Below are positions 1 through 7,550 of a stretch of DNA of 64,000 nucleotides, in pieces; the first letter of the stretch is position 1, and each line of letters starts with the position of its first letter. The notes under the pieces are model-generated. The model was not told where the DNA came from. It ran no database searches and saw only the letters and a program-made list of their open reading frames with translations. Location of the stretch: positions 868,001 through 932,000 of the forward strand of contig OY970165.1 in NCBI GenBank assembly GCA_963706605.1, read 5' to 3'. Both the position numbers and the translations under genes were made by a program. The stretch comes from VRUE01 sp963706605. Its GTDB lineage: Bacteria > Actinomycetota > Thermoleophilia > Solirubrobacterales > 70-9.

Positions 1-123
1 CGTCAGCAGCGTTGGGTGCTCGTCAAGCAAAAAGGCCAGGACGACATGCTCGGCCTGAGCGTCTTGGTCGGCAGGCATGGAGGGACTGCGCTCGACGCAA
101 TCCGTAGGGTTGGAGTCAGCCAT
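1..123 (-). CDS. N-terminal fragment of a small protein, possibly winged-helix (runs off left edge)
   Basis: A minus-strand reading frame starts with ATG at 123 and is still open at base 1, giving 41 residues. A good ribosome-binding sequence (AAGGAGAG) lies about ten bases upstream of the ATG. The visible part ends in HVVLAFLLDEHPTLLT, which resembles the first helices of the winged-helix-like protein at 7815-8111 (VLLEIVALHPDHLTVDELL). That resemblance is by eye and weak. It faces away from the XRE regulator at 326, the same kind of regulator pairing seen at 7815/8108. Confidence 0.45.
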   Translation of the reverse strand, partial: MADSNPTDCVERSPSMPADQDAQAEHVVLAFLLDEHPTLLT

Positions 124-325
124 GGGGAGTCCACTCTCCTTGTGGTCAGGCGGCCCGTCGTGTGCAAGCACTTCGGGTCGCCGCTTCTTGGAGCCGGTAG
201 CTCGTTACCGTTCCCGCTGCGGTCGGACCTTGGCAACTTGGCCGACCGCCACGGGGCCGGCGACTCCACTCGCGCGGCCCCACTTATGTTTGTGGCTTGA
301 AGCCCAGCATTTGTCGATACATATC

Positions 326-577
326 GTGACGCGCGATACGCCCCATCCACAACCAGCCCTCGGCAAGGCGATCCGCGAACTTCGCGAATCGCGAGAGATC
401 AGCCTGCGGGCCCTCGCGCCAAGGGCCGGCGTGACCTTCAACACGCTCTCGTTGATCGAGCTGGGCCAGGCCAACCCGACCTGGGAGACCGTCAAGGGGA
501 TCGCGACGGCGCTCGGCGTGTCCATCGCCGACATCGCCACGGTTTCGCTCAAGTTCGAGGACTCGCCTGAAAAATGA
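326..577 (+). CDS. XRE-family helix-turn-helix regulator
   Basis: This 83-residue protein is almost entirely an XRE/Cro helix-turn-helix: ALGKAIRELRESREISLRAL, then GVTFNTLSLIELGQANPTWE and a closing helix GIATALGVSIADI. The GTG at 326 is chosen because the frame further upstream is proline/serine-rich and unlike protein; no strong ribosome-binding site was seen. It probably binds DNA as a dimer and represses its own or a neighbouring mobile-element operon. It lies between a divergent small gene and the 3' end of tRNA-Arg, a typical position for integrated-element control genes. Confidence 0.7.
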   Translation: MTRDTPHPQPALGKAIRELRESREISLRALAPRAGVTFNTLSLIELGQANPTWETVKGIATALGVSIADIATVSLKFEDSPEK

Positions 578-710
578 GACAGAAATGAGACACTCGCGCG
601 CCGGAACGCCCCGGAATCACCTGGAAGCCCACGGAACGCTGATTCAGGCCAAAGCCGCGCAAACGGCTCTGCGCTAGGAAATACTCGGCCTCGCCCGGAA
701 CGAGAAGGAA

Positions 711-784
711 CGCGCCCGACAGGATTCGAACCTGTGACCTTCGGTTTCGTAGACCGACGCTCTATCCAACTGAGCTACGGGCGC
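711..784 (-). tRNA. tRNA-Arg (anticodon ACG)
   Basis: Read on the minus strand the sequence folds as a full cloverleaf. The acceptor stem GCGCCCG pairs with CGGGCGC, the D arm is GCTC...GAGC, the anticodon loop CTACGAA gives ACG, and the T arm is ACAGG-TTCGAAT-CCTGT. The discriminator is G and no CCA is encoded. Its 3' end points left, toward the XRE regulator at 326-577, so the region beyond the left edge could be an element integrated at this tRNA. Confidence 0.97.
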
Positions 785-850
785 GGGTTTCTGAGGCCTG
801 ATGCCTCTTCTGGAGATTCTATGGGGCTCGGCTTGGACCTGTTTGCGCGA

Positions 851-1627
851 TCAACGGCCCTGGAACTCGGCGTGGCCGGGGCCCTTGTCGAGGAAGGTCT
901 TGACGGCGCGCTGGAGATCCTCGGTGGCAAAGAGGTCGCCGGCGTCGTTGCGGACGGCCTCGTCGGCGGCCGGGATGCCCCCCTCTCGGTAGCGACGCAG
1001 GATGTGCTTGGTCATCGCGTGGGCCTTGGTCGGACCGGCGGCCAGCTCGGCGGCGAAGCCACGAGCGCGATCGTCGAAGCCGTCGTCGTCGAAGACGAGA
1101 TTGACCACGCCCCAGCGCTCCATCTCCTCGGCCTCGAAGAGGCCGCCGCTGATCACGAAGTGGCGGGCGCGGCCGCTGCCGGCGCGCTCGGCGAGGCGCT
1201 GGGTGCCGCCCATCGAGGGAGTCAGGCCGACGACCTTCTCGACCAAGCCGAACTTGGCCGAGCGGGCGGCAAGGATCAGGTCGCAGCCCAAAGCGAGCTC
1301 GAAGGCCGCGGTCAGGGTGAGCGCATGCGCGGCGAAGACGACCGGCAACGGCAGCGCTTCGACCCGTTCGACGGTCCCGATCAGCTCATCCCAGAGCCGG
1401 CTCGCCCGCTCCGGGGTGAGGCCGTCGAACTCGTGCACGTCGACGCCGCCGGAGACCGCGCGACCCTCGGCTCGGAAGAGGAGCGCCCGCGGCAGGTCGG
1501 CCTCGACCTGCTGGACGGCAGCTTGGAGGTCCTCGAACAGCTGCCGGTTGAAGAGGTTGAGCGGCGGGCTGTCGAAGGTCGCGACCGCCAGGCCGTCGTC
1601 TTCGCGGTCGAGCCGGACGAGGGTCAT
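851..1627 (-). CDS. Enoyl-CoA hydratase/isomerase (crotonase) family protein
   Basis: The 258-residue protein has the crotonase fold signature. The first oxyanion-hole region reads LLFRAEGRAVSGGVDVHEF and the second reads GLTPSMGGTQRLAERAG. Family members act on acyl-CoA thioesters (hydration, isomerisation or decarboxylation). The glutamate that many hydratases carry a few residues after the GGTQRL motif appears replaced (RARHFVISG), so hydratase activity should not be assumed. The ATG directly follows the stop codon of the thioesterase-like gene, so the two form a tight operon, probably in fatty-acyl or aromatic-acid CoA metabolism. Confidence 0.85.
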   Translation of the reverse strand: MTLVRLDREDDGLAVATFDSPPLNLFNRQLFEDLQAAVQQVEADLPRALLFRAEGRAVSGGVDVHEFDGLTPERASRLWDELIGTVERVEALPLPVVFAAHALTLTAAFELALGCDLILAARSAKFGLVEKVVGLTPSMGGTQRLAERAGSGRARHFVISGGLFEAEEMERWGVVNLVFDDDGFDDRARGFAAELAAGPTKAHAMTKHILRRYREGGIPAADEAVRNDAGDLFATEDLQRAVKTFLDKGPGHAEFQGR

Positions 1628-2089
1628 CTAAGCGGCGGCCGGCTTGTTCAGCCGCACGTGCCAGTGAATCGTCGCCGTGGCGACGCGCAGGCCGTTCGCA
1701 TCCACCAGCTCGACCTCGCAGGGAAACTCGACCTTGCCCTCGGCATCGAGAGTGGCCAGTGCCTCCGCTCCCGGCACGCCGAGCTTGGCCGTGGCCTCGA
1801 TCGGCCCCTTGGCGATCTTCTCGTAGGAGATCTCGGCGCTGCGGGCGAGCGGCGTGACGTCGCCGAGCCGCTCGGCGAAGGCGCCAACGAAGGCCGCCCC
1901 CGATGCCGCCTCGGCAACCGTGAAGAGCGCTCCCGCGTGCTGGGAGCCGACGTGGTTGGTCAGCTCGGGGCGCTCAGGCAGGAGCACCACCGACTCGCCC
2001 TCGGAGACGCTGGTTATCTCCAACCCGAGGAACCCGGCGAACGGCACCGCCTGCGTCATCCCCTGCGCGATCGCGTCAAAGTCAGTCAT
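1628..2089 (-). CDS. Hot-dog fold thioesterase-like protein (PaaI/DUF4442 type)
   Basis: At 153 residues it has the size of a single hot-dog domain. A central segment NHVGSQHAGALFTVAEAASG matches the family pattern N-x-x-G-x-x-H-A-G-A-L at the start of the active-site helix, and is followed by the beta-strand region ending ATATIHWHVRL. Family members hydrolyse acyl-CoA thioesters, often to release trapped CoA. It sits upstream of and abuts the crotonase-family gene, and both follow pyruvate kinase on the same strand with a 19-base gap. The exact substrate cannot be read from sequence. Confidence 0.78.
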   Translation of the reverse strand: MTDFDAIAQGMTQAVPFAGFLGLEITSVSEGESVVLLPERPELTNHVGSQHAGALFTVAEAASGAAFVGAFAERLGDVTPLARSAEISYEKIAKGPIEATAKLGVPGAEALATLDAEGKVEFPCEVELVDANGLRVATATIHWHVRLNKPAAA

Positions 2090-2108
2090 TCGCCGGGCAG
2101 CCTACCTG

Positions 2109-3521
2109 TCAGGGGACTCGGTGTACCTCAAACAAATTGGTCCCCAGTTCCTGATTCGGCAGCCCAGCGGTTATCGCGATCAGGTCGCCCGACTTGGCGA
2201 TGCCGTGCTTGGCGGCGATGGCCGCGCAATCGTCGAGCAGGCCGCGCACCTCGGTGTCGTACTCGTTGAGGACGGCGGTGACGCCGAAGAGCAGACCGAG
2301 TCGGCGCACCGTCTCGATCCGCGGCGAGATCGCCAACACCGGGACGTTGGGACGGTGGGCGGAGACGAGGCGGGCGGTGCGGCCGCTGGTGGTCGGCACG
2401 ACCATCGCCGCGAGGTTGAGGCGGTAGACGGCCCCAACCGCGCTCTGGGCAACCGAGTCGGCGACGTCCTGGGTCGTCTGGTCGGTGCGGGTGAAGAGCC
2501 ACTCGCCGTAGGGAAGGTCGGGCTCGGTGGCGCGCGCGATCCGGTCCATCACCCGTACCGCCTCGACCGGGTGGCGCCCGACCGCGGTCTCCTCGGAGAG
2601 CATCACCGCGTCGCTGCCGTCATAGATCGCGTTGGCGACGTCGGTCACCTCTGCCCTGGTCGGGCGGCGCTCGGTCACCATCGAGGCCAGCATCTGGGTC
2701 GCGGTGATCGCCGGCTTCGAGCGCTGGCCGGCGGCCCGGATCAGGCGCTTTTGCACAACCGGCACCTGCGCCAGGGGCAGCTCGATCCCGAGATCGCCCC
2801 GCGCCACCATGATCCCGCCGCTCGCCGTGCGGATGATCTCCTCGGCGTTCTCGGCCGCCTGCTGCTTCTCGATCTTGGCGATCAGCGGGATGTCGGCGCC
2901 GAGCGCTCGCAGGCGCTCCGTCACCGGCTCGAGGTCCGCCGCCGAGGAGACGAAGGACATCGCAAGGAGGTCGAGTCCCTGCTCGACCGCGAACTCGACC
3001 CAACCGAGATCGCCGTCAGTGGCAGCCTTCGCCCCGGCGCCGGGGATGTTCATCCCCTTGTGCGAGGAGAGGGTTCCTCCGACCTCGACCTCACAGTCGA
3101 CGCCGCCGTCCTCGGGCTCGCGCACCCGCAGGCGAATCGCCCCGTCGGCGAGGTAGACCAGCTCGTCCTCACGCAGTGACGTGACCCCCGGCCAGTCGAC
3201 CGGGATCGTCTCCTCGTCCCCCTCGATCACCTTCGGGGTCAGCCGCACGTGCATCCCCGTCTCCAGCTCGGCGACGTCGTCGCGCAGCTGCCCGATCCGC
3301 AGCTTCGGCCCCGGCAGGTCGCCGAGCACGGCGACCTCGCGTCCCGCCCGCTGCGCGGCAGCGCGGATCGCCTCGACCGTGCGCGCGTGACGATCACGGT
3401 CGGCATGGGAGAAGTTGAGGCGGAACACGTCGACGCCGGCGTCGATCAGCTGCGCAAGAACATCGTCGTCCCAGCTGGCCGGGCCGACCGTTGCGATGAT
3501 CTTCGTCCGCCTGCCGTACAT
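2109..3521 (-). CDS. pyk: Pyruvate kinase
   Basis: The 470-residue length is normal for bacterial pyruvate kinase, which makes ATP and pyruvate from phosphoenolpyruvate and ADP at the end of glycolysis. The N-terminal strand-helix TKIIATVGPAS and FRLNFSHAD carry the phosphate/ADP contacts. The active-site segment IPLIAKIEKQQAAENAEEI holds the catalytic lysine, and MVARGDLGIELPLAQVP binds metal and substrate. The C-terminal domain (about 350-470) is the usual allosteric domain. It is divergent from the P450 gene and heads a minus-strand cluster with the thioesterase and crotonase genes. Confidence 0.96.
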   Translation of the reverse strand: MYGRRTKIIATVGPASWDDDVLAQLIDAGVDVFRLNFSHADRDRHARTVEAIRAAAQRAGREVAVLGDLPGPKLRIGQLRDDVAELETGMHVRLTPKVIEGDEETIPVDWPGVTSLREDELVYLADGAIRLRVREPEDGGVDCEVEVGGTLSSHKGMNIPGAGAKAATDGDLGWVEFAVEQGLDLLAMSFVSSAADLEPVTERLRALGADIPLIAKIEKQQAAENAEEIIRTASGGIMVARGDLGIELPLAQVPVVQKRLIRAAGQRSKPAITATQMLASMVTERRPTRAEVTDVANAIYDGSDAVMLSEETAVGRHPVEAVRVMDRIARATEPDLPYGEWLFTRTDQTTQDVADSVAQSAVGAVYRLNLAAMVVPTTSGRTARLVSAHRPNVPVLAISPRIETVRRLGLLFGVTAVLNEYDTEVRGLLDDCAAIAAKHGIAKSGDLIAITAGLPNQELGTNLFEVHRVP

Positions 3522-3579
3522 GGATCACATGACTGTAGAGAGTGCTTGATGTGACATCGATCTGTGTAACACTGATCCT
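3522..3579. promoter_or_regulatory. Divergent promoter region between pyk and P450, with small palindrome
   Basis: These 58 bases must hold start signals for both genes. A 5-bp inverted repeat, GATGT-G-ACATC, is at 3548-3558. A TAACAC at 3567-3572 lies only eight bases before the GTG at 3580, which fits a leaderless or very short P450 transcript. No Shine-Dalgarno is seen before that GTG. The operator role is a guess. Confidence 0.35.
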
Positions 3580-4989
3580 GTGACCCAGCTGGCCGAACCG
3601 ATCGCTGCCGACCTGGTCGGCGAGGCGCCGCCCTCTCCGGCCGGCCCGATCGAGCCCGGTGAGGCGGCCGCGCTCCAGGAACCACCGACGATCCAGCAGC
3701 CGCCCCTGCTGCAGACGCTGCGCTTCAACCAGCGCCAGATCGAGTTCGTCTTCCGCGCCAGGCGCGAGCTGGGAGAGGTCTTCCAGATGCACGGCACGAT
3801 CCCCGGCGGCCCGGTCATCACCAGCCATCCGGACCACGTCCGCTCGCTGTTCACGGCGAAGCCCGAGCAGGCGCCTTCGCTAACCGGCGAATCGCCGCTG
3901 CGGCCGATCGTGGGACCAAGCTCGGTTCTCACCGCGGTCGGCCCCCGCCACATGCGCCAGCGCAAACTGCTGCTGCCACCCTTCCACGGCGAGGCGATCG
4001 ATCAGTACACGCAGATGATCACCGATGCCGCCGAGCGCGAGATCGACCGCTGGCCTCTCAACCGCCCCTTCGCCCTGGCCCCGCGCATGCAGGCGATCAC
4101 GCTCGACGTGATCATGGCCGGGATCTTCGGCATCGAGGGACGGCCCGAGCGCGGCACGCCCGAGCACTGGCTGCGCTTCGCCACCAAGCGCCTCGTCGCC
4201 GCCTCCACCTGGCCGGTGGCTCAGCTCGCCGAGCTGATGAACCTCAACCGCGAGGAGCCGGTCGGCCTCACCCGAATCGGCCTGGAGCTGCTCGACCGCC
4301 CCACCTACGCGGTGATCGAGCAGCGTCGCCGCGCCACCGACCTCGAGGAGAGGCGAGACATCCTCTCCCTCCTGCTGCAGGCCCACACCGAGGACGGCGA
4401 GGCGCTGAGCGACAAAGAAGTGCGCGACGAGCTGCTGACCCTGGTCCTCGCCGGGCACGAGACGACCGCCAACTCGCTGGCCTGGACCTGGGAGCGACTG
4501 GTCCGCACCCCCGCCGCCTACGACCGCCTCCGCGACGCCGTGCGCTCCGATGAGGACGTCGCCGAGCAGATCGAGGCGACGATCGTCGAGGGAATGCGCT
4601 CGCGACCGGTGATCCCGATCATCGGCCGGAGGGTGAAGGTGCCCTGGCGACTTGGGCCTTATGCGGTCCCTCCGGATACCGCGGTGGCGATGAGCATCCT
4701 CCTCATCCACCACCGCGAGGACCTCTACCCAAAGCCCTACGAGTTCCGTCCCGAGCGCTGGCTCGGCCGCAAACCCGGCACCTACGAGTGGATCCCGTTC
4801 GGGGGCGGCATCCGTCGCTGCCTCGGTGCAGCGCTGGCGATGGCCGAGCAGCGCGTCGTGCTGGAGGCGATGACCCGCCGCCTCGACCTCGAAGCCGACG
4901 ACCTTGCACCGGAGCACGCCGTGCACCGCAACGTGACGATGATCCCCGCGTACGGCGCCCGCGTGGTGATCCGCTCCCGGCTTACCTAA
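3580..4989 (+). CDS. Cytochrome P450
   Basis: The 469-residue protein shows the canonical P450 signatures. The I-helix oxygen-activation motif is AGHETT, and the heme-ligand loop FGGGIRRCLGAALA carries the axial cysteine at about residue 414. P450s insert one oxygen atom into hydrophobic substrates using electrons from a ferredoxin or reductase partner. No N-terminal membrane anchor is visible, so it should be cytosolic like most bacterial P450s; an acidic/proline-rich N-terminal extension precedes the fold. The GTG start lacks an obvious ribosome-binding site. The stop lies 41 bases before the left end of the mobile element. Substrate unknown. Confidence 0.93.
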   Translation: MTQLAEPIAADLVGEAPPSPAGPIEPGEAAALQEPPTIQQPPLLQTLRFNQRQIEFVFRARRELGEVFQMHGTIPGGPVITSHPDHVRSLFTAKPEQAPSLTGESPLRPIVGPSSVLTAVGPRHMRQRKLLLPPFHGEAIDQYTQMITDAAEREIDRWPLNRPFALAPRMQAITLDVIMAGIFGIEGRPERGTPEHWLRFATKRLVAASTWPVAQLAELMNLNREEPVGLTRIGLELLDRPTYAVIEQRRRATDLEERRDILSLLLQAHTEDGEALSDKEVRDELLTLVLAGHETTANSLAWTWERLVRTPAAYDRLRDAVRSDEDVAEQIEATIVEGMRSRPVIPIIGRRVKVPWRLGPYAVPPDTAVAMSILLIHHREDLYPKPYEFRPERWLGRKPGTYEWIPFGGGIRRCLGAALAMAEQRVVLEAMTRRLDLEADDLAPEHAVHRNVTMIPAYGARVVIRSRLT

Positions 4990-5029
4990 AACGCTCTCCC
5001 GTTCTTGGGCAGCCGCGCCAGGGACGAGA

Positions 5030-5043
5030 GCGGAGAGGGAGGG
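5030..5043 (+). repeat. Putative left attachment site (14-bp direct repeat of tRNA-Ser 3' end)
   Basis: GCGGAGAGGGAGGG is identical to 19671-19684. It lies 41 bases after the P450 stop codon, at the point where sequence character changes to AT-richer DNA. The core also looks like a Shine-Dalgarno sequence for the small reading frame at 5047, so purine bias could inflate the chance of such a match. Confidence 0.65.
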
Positions 5044-5046
5044 GCG

Positions 5047-5115
5047 ATGATCGAACTTGATCGCGCCTGGGAGCAGATCAAGCGCCTGCACGACGAGCGC
5101 TTTGGCCATCGCTGA
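5047..5115 (+). CDS. Micropeptide / predicted C-terminal tail of the integrase in the circular form
   Basis: A 22-codon frame begins MIELDRAWEQIKRLH and ends ERFGHR. It starts four bases after the left att core, which doubles as a strong ribosome-binding site. A homologue is at 5818-5883 (MELDRTWERIRKLH...ERFGEG), with several third-position changes that keep the residue, suggesting both are translated. Joining 19684 to 5044, as in an excised circle, the integrase frame runs GGEGG-A-MIELDRAWEQ to the TGA at 5113. It may therefore be either a free peptide or the alternate integrase tail. Predicted amphipathic helix; function unknown. Confidence 0.55.
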   Translation: MIELDRAWEQIKRLHDERFGHR

Positions 5116-5170
5116 CGCGTTTGCTTTTTCAAACATGCGTTCCGCTATTCCTTTTGATACATTCTGAGCT

Positions 5171-5569
5171 ATGGCCTTCGAGGCTTTCCAGAAGAACCGC
5201 ATGCCTTCCAAGGGACAACCTGCGGTTACCATTCAGAAACGCGGCGCACTGTCTTTGAATAACGCCGCTTTTGAGGCCATCGGCTCGCCCTCCTTCGTGG
5301 AGTTGCTCTACGACCGTGAGGAGCGACTTATCGGCATACGTAGGTCGGACGAGGACACGCCCCACGCCTATGCCGTTCGCGGCACCGGCATAAACCAGGC
5401 TACGCGCGTCGTGTCAGGGAAAGCCTTTTTGACTTACTACGAGATTCCCCGTGACGTTGCCCGCCGATGGAATGCCGAGGAGCGTGACGACATGCTCGTT
5501 ATCGACCTCAAGCAGCCGGGCGCCGAGGTCTCCGGCCATAGCAGCCGCGCCCATCAAGGGGGCGGCTAA
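5171..5569 (+). CDS. Hypothetical protein, 132 aa, mobile-element associated
   Basis: The protein opens MAFEAFQKNRMPSKG and has a compact domain with QKRGALSLNNAAFEAI and VELLYDREERLIGIRR, alternating strands and one helix, reminiscent of small swapped-hairpin or PUA-like folds. I do not recognise a named family. The C-terminal 20 residues look disordered (SGHSSRAHQGGG). It is the first full-size gene inside the left end of the element. An excisionase or integrase-control role would fit the position, but nothing in the sequence shows it. Confidence 0.6.
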   Translation: MAFEAFQKNRMPSKGQPAVTIQKRGALSLNNAAFEAIGSPSFVELLYDREERLIGIRRSDEDTPHAYAVRGTGINQATRVVSGKAFLTYYEIPRDVARRWNAEERDDMLVIDLKQPGAEVSGHSSRAHQGGG

Positions 5570-5798
5570 AAGAGCTTCCTGGGGGTGCTCCCTCGCGCCG
5601 TAATGCGAGGGCTTCTACCTCATCCCCGGAAGGGTCGAGGGGCGGAGTGGGTAGCTCCGTCCCTCGTCCGCATGGCAATTTAGCTCAACTAGGGCGGTGA
5701 TTCCCCTAATGACGGGGCAGGACCATGCTGTGCAACGCAGCTACCAGGCGGCAGGATCGATTCGCAAGTTCGACCAACGGGCCCATGCCCGCCCAGAA
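5570..5798. other. Non-coding stretch with several hairpins
   Basis: No credible gene. A perfect 7-bp stem CCCTCGC/GCGAGGG is at 5590-5611. A 12-bp stem with one G-U pair is at 5636-5666 (CGAGGG-G-CGGAG over CTCCG-T-CCCTCG). Shorter stems are CCCC/GGGG near 5703-5717 and CGGGC/GCCCG near 5779-5791. The density suggests a structured RNA or transfer-origin DNA rather than a simple terminator; no T-tract follows any stem. Confidence 0.4.
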
Positions 5799-5812
5799 CG
5801 GAGAGAGAGGGA
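5799..5812 (+). repeat. Att-like core with one mismatch
   Basis: CGGAGAGAGAGGGA differs at one base from CGGAGAGGGAGGGA at 19672-19685 of the tRNA. It stands in the same relation to the second micropeptide as the left att core does to the first, and the same reading frame runs through both. It could be a scar of an older integration or part of a duplicated block. Confidence 0.4.
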
Positions 5813-5817
5813 AGAAG

Positions 5818-5883
5818 ATGGAACTTGATCGAACCTGGGAGCGTATCCGCAAGCTTCACGCCGAGCGCTTTGGCGAGGGCTGA
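5818..5883 (+). CDS. Micropeptide, paralogue of the one at 5047
   Basis: A 21-codon frame, MELDRTWERIRKLHAERFGEG less its last residue-level details, is preceded by a purine-rich ribosome-binding sequence. An in-frame ATG at 5785 would make a 32-residue version. Aligned with the copy at 5047, GAA-CTT-GAT, TGG-GAG and GAG-CGC-TTT-GGC are unchanged, and two codons (CGC/CGA, CTG/CTT) differ silently. This pattern supports translation. Function unknown; see the integrase entry for the tail-exchange idea. Confidence 0.5.
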   Translation: MELDRTWERIRKLHAERFGEG

Positions 5884-6498
5884 CCGGCTGGCTCGAACGG
5901 GATGGAGGTAGTTACAGCCTGACCGCCTTGCCAGCAGCGCGCTGGACCAATGTCCGGAGAATGCAGGGTCTTTATAGAAAAGACGCGGTACCCAGGGAGA
6001 GACGTAGCCAATCCGTCCTCCGTGCTGTCTATAAGTACCTGCTGGGGGCGGAGTCGCCCCGAGATATCGGCTCTCCGCCGGTAATCGGTTCGGCCTCGGT
6101 GCTGATACACCGATGATGATGCGGCAATTCGCTAGGCCAACTCGTTCCGCCCCCGCCCTTTGCGGATGGGGCAAGGCAAATATCGCCTTCGAGCAAGGGC
6201 CGCTTGATCCTCCCAAATCGTGATAGCTCGCGGTTTATAAAACTTGTAGTGGCTGGGTAGCCGCGCTGAACACGCGGCGTACCGAAACTGTGCCAGCAGA
6301 GTCGGACGGAACCGCTGTGCTACACCAAAAACCCCTGCAAATTGTCACCGGGAGGCTCCTCCACCAAGCCAAGCAGAGCTGACTATTGTGGCGTGGGGCC
6401 ACAGTTCGAGGCCCGGCTGCACGGATGACAGCGGGTCGACCGGAATTGCCGCCGCTCCGCGCAGTTCACGAGGCTCGTTTGGCGGAAAGCGACCGCTC
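5884..6498. other. Long non-coding, hairpin-rich region of the element
   Basis: No convincing gene on either strand in about 600 bases. Stems include GGCGGAG/CTCCGCC spanning roughly 6048-6079 with an overlapping alternative GGGGCG/CGCCCC, TCGGTG/CACCGA around 6096-6113, and GCCGCG-ctgaaca-CGCGGC at 6260-6278. The base composition is mixed and not like the neighbouring genes. Candidates are an origin of transfer, a replication origin or a structured RNA; no known RNA family was recognised. Confidence 0.4.
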
Positions 6499-7158
6499 CT
6501 ACCTCTTATCCAGGTCGTTGGTGTCGGGAATGTCGCGGGGACGGCGCACGCCGGGAATACCGCGCTCAAACCACAGCATGACGGCCACTTTCATCGCCTC
6601 GCCGGTCTCCTCGCCCTCCGGGATTCCATACTGCTCCTTGATGGCGGCCATGCGTTCCAACATCTCAGCTTGCAGCGCCGTCGTGGCGTCTTGCCCCTCC
6701 GGACTCAACCTCAGCGGCATCCAGACGAGGTACATGTCGTCGTCTTCCTCAAACTTGCCGTGGCGCAGCGCCGAGAGGGCGTCGGCAATAACGACTTGCA
6801 GGCCTAGCGCCACGATTCTCCGGCGGGCGGCTTTCGGCATGGCCCGCCACTCCTCCTCGTCAATTTCCGGCGGCTCCGTCGCCTTGTAGTAGTGCTCAAC
6901 CGCGCCGCGCCGCTGCGCCCGTCTGACCAGCTCGATGACTCCCTCTTTGCGCAGTTCGGTCATGTGGAAGCTGACATCAGCCAGCGGTTTTCGCAGCAGC
7001 TTGGAGATTTCGTTGGGGCTGGCCATTGCTTCAAACGTTGCGAGGAAGGCATCCAGCCGAACCGGGTGGTTCAGCAGATGGGTGATCGCCCGCTCGGCTG
7101 CGCGTTTGGATCGCCGTTTCCGTTTCCGCCTGCCTTTCGGTTTGCCTTTCCTTGCCAC
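6499..7158 (-). CDS. Winged-helix (ArsR-like) regulator with basic N-terminus
   Basis: The 219-residue form starts at the GTG at 7158, chosen because GGGAGAGGG lies just upstream; an ATG at 7191 would add 11 residues. The first 25 residues are strongly basic (KGKPKGRRKRKRRSKR), likely binding DNA or RNA. Residues about 27-95 form a winged helix: HPVRLDAFLATFEAMASPNE, LLRKPLADVSFHMTELRKEG, then a wing ending VEHYYKAT. The remainder is helical, perhaps for dimerisation or ligand sensing. The protein at 35236-35544 shares the wing pattern (MEHFYCLT). Its target is probably the neighbouring non-coding block or element genes. Confidence 0.75.
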   Translation of the reverse strand: MARKGKPKGRRKRKRRSKRAAERAITHLLNHPVRLDAFLATFEAMASPNEISKLLRKPLADVSFHMTELRKEGVIELVRRAQRRGAVEHYYKATEPPEIDEEEWRAMPKAARRRIVALGLQVVIADALSALRHGKFEEDDDMYLVWMPLRLSPEGQDATTALQAEMLERMAAIKEQYGIPEGEETGEAMKVAVMLWFERGIPGVRRPRDIPDTNDLDKR

Positions 7159-7349
7159 GAATCCCTCTCCCTTGATGAGCAGCCCGCTCAACGCGGCCTT
7201 ATTGGATATCTCGCCGGTTTTATAGCGGAATCTTGGAGTAATTGCAGAGCTTTGTCTGTACGCTTGCTAATTAGTTGAAATAGTTCCACCATTCCCTATC
7301 CGGCCCTAAAGGCAAGGGCCAGCAACTCAGTTATGGGAGGTGAGAACGA

Positions 7350-7409
7350 ATGAAGATCAACGCCGTGGATTCGGTATTCCGTGCCGCGCACGTCGTCAAG
7401 CTCGGCTAA
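7350..7409 (+). CDS. Micropeptide, 19 aa
   Basis: A 19-codon frame (MKINAVDSVFRAAHVVKLG) follows a near-perfect ribosome-binding site GGGAGGTGA at 7336-7344, six bases before the ATG. It is immediately followed by two large hairpins, which could terminate or regulate a short transcript. No homologue is recognised. Evidence for translation is only the ribosome-binding site and position. Confidence 0.4.
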   Translation: MKINAVDSVFRAAHVVKLG

Positions 7410-7429
7410 CAGCCAAAGCAAGGCGAAAC

Positions 7430-7550
7430 GCGGCTAGACCGGCTTGATTCCTAAGCCCGGTTAAGCCGCCCCTCCAGGGAACGACGCGCAGCGGTCGACA
7501 GCTGCTCCTAAGAAGGAGCAGCGGCCGGGCGCGTCGTTCTGAAGGGGGGT
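7430..7550. other. Two adjacent long imperfect palindromes (candidate oriT or regulatory RNA)
   Basis: The first hairpin, 7430-7469, pairs GCGGCT...AGCCGC with inner ACCGGCTT/AAGCC-CGGT. The second has 11-bp perfect arms GAACGACGCGC (7479-7489) and GCGCGTCGTTC (7529-7539), an inner 9-bp hairpin GCTGCTCCT/AGGAGCAGC, and partly paired outer flanks (CCCCTC.../...GGGGGG). No T-tract follows. Such nested palindromes occur at conjugative transfer origins and at replication origins; a double-terminator role is also possible. Confidence 0.45.

Noticed and set aside
16..300. Plus-strand 94-residue frame at the left edge
   Set aside because: No ribosome-binding site and no protein-like pattern; the minus-strand start at 123 has AAGGAGAG.
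734..2269. Long plus-strand open frame opposite the crotonase and thioesterase genes
   Set aside because: It is the antisense shadow of high-GC coding sequence: low-complexity Ala/Arg/Gly content, no family signature, and the minus strand has clear motifs.
5641..5780. tRNA-like stretch (TTTAGCTCAACTAG..., GATTCGCAAGTTCGACC)
   Set aside because: D-arm and T-arm words occur but no acceptor or anticodon stem can be formed around them.
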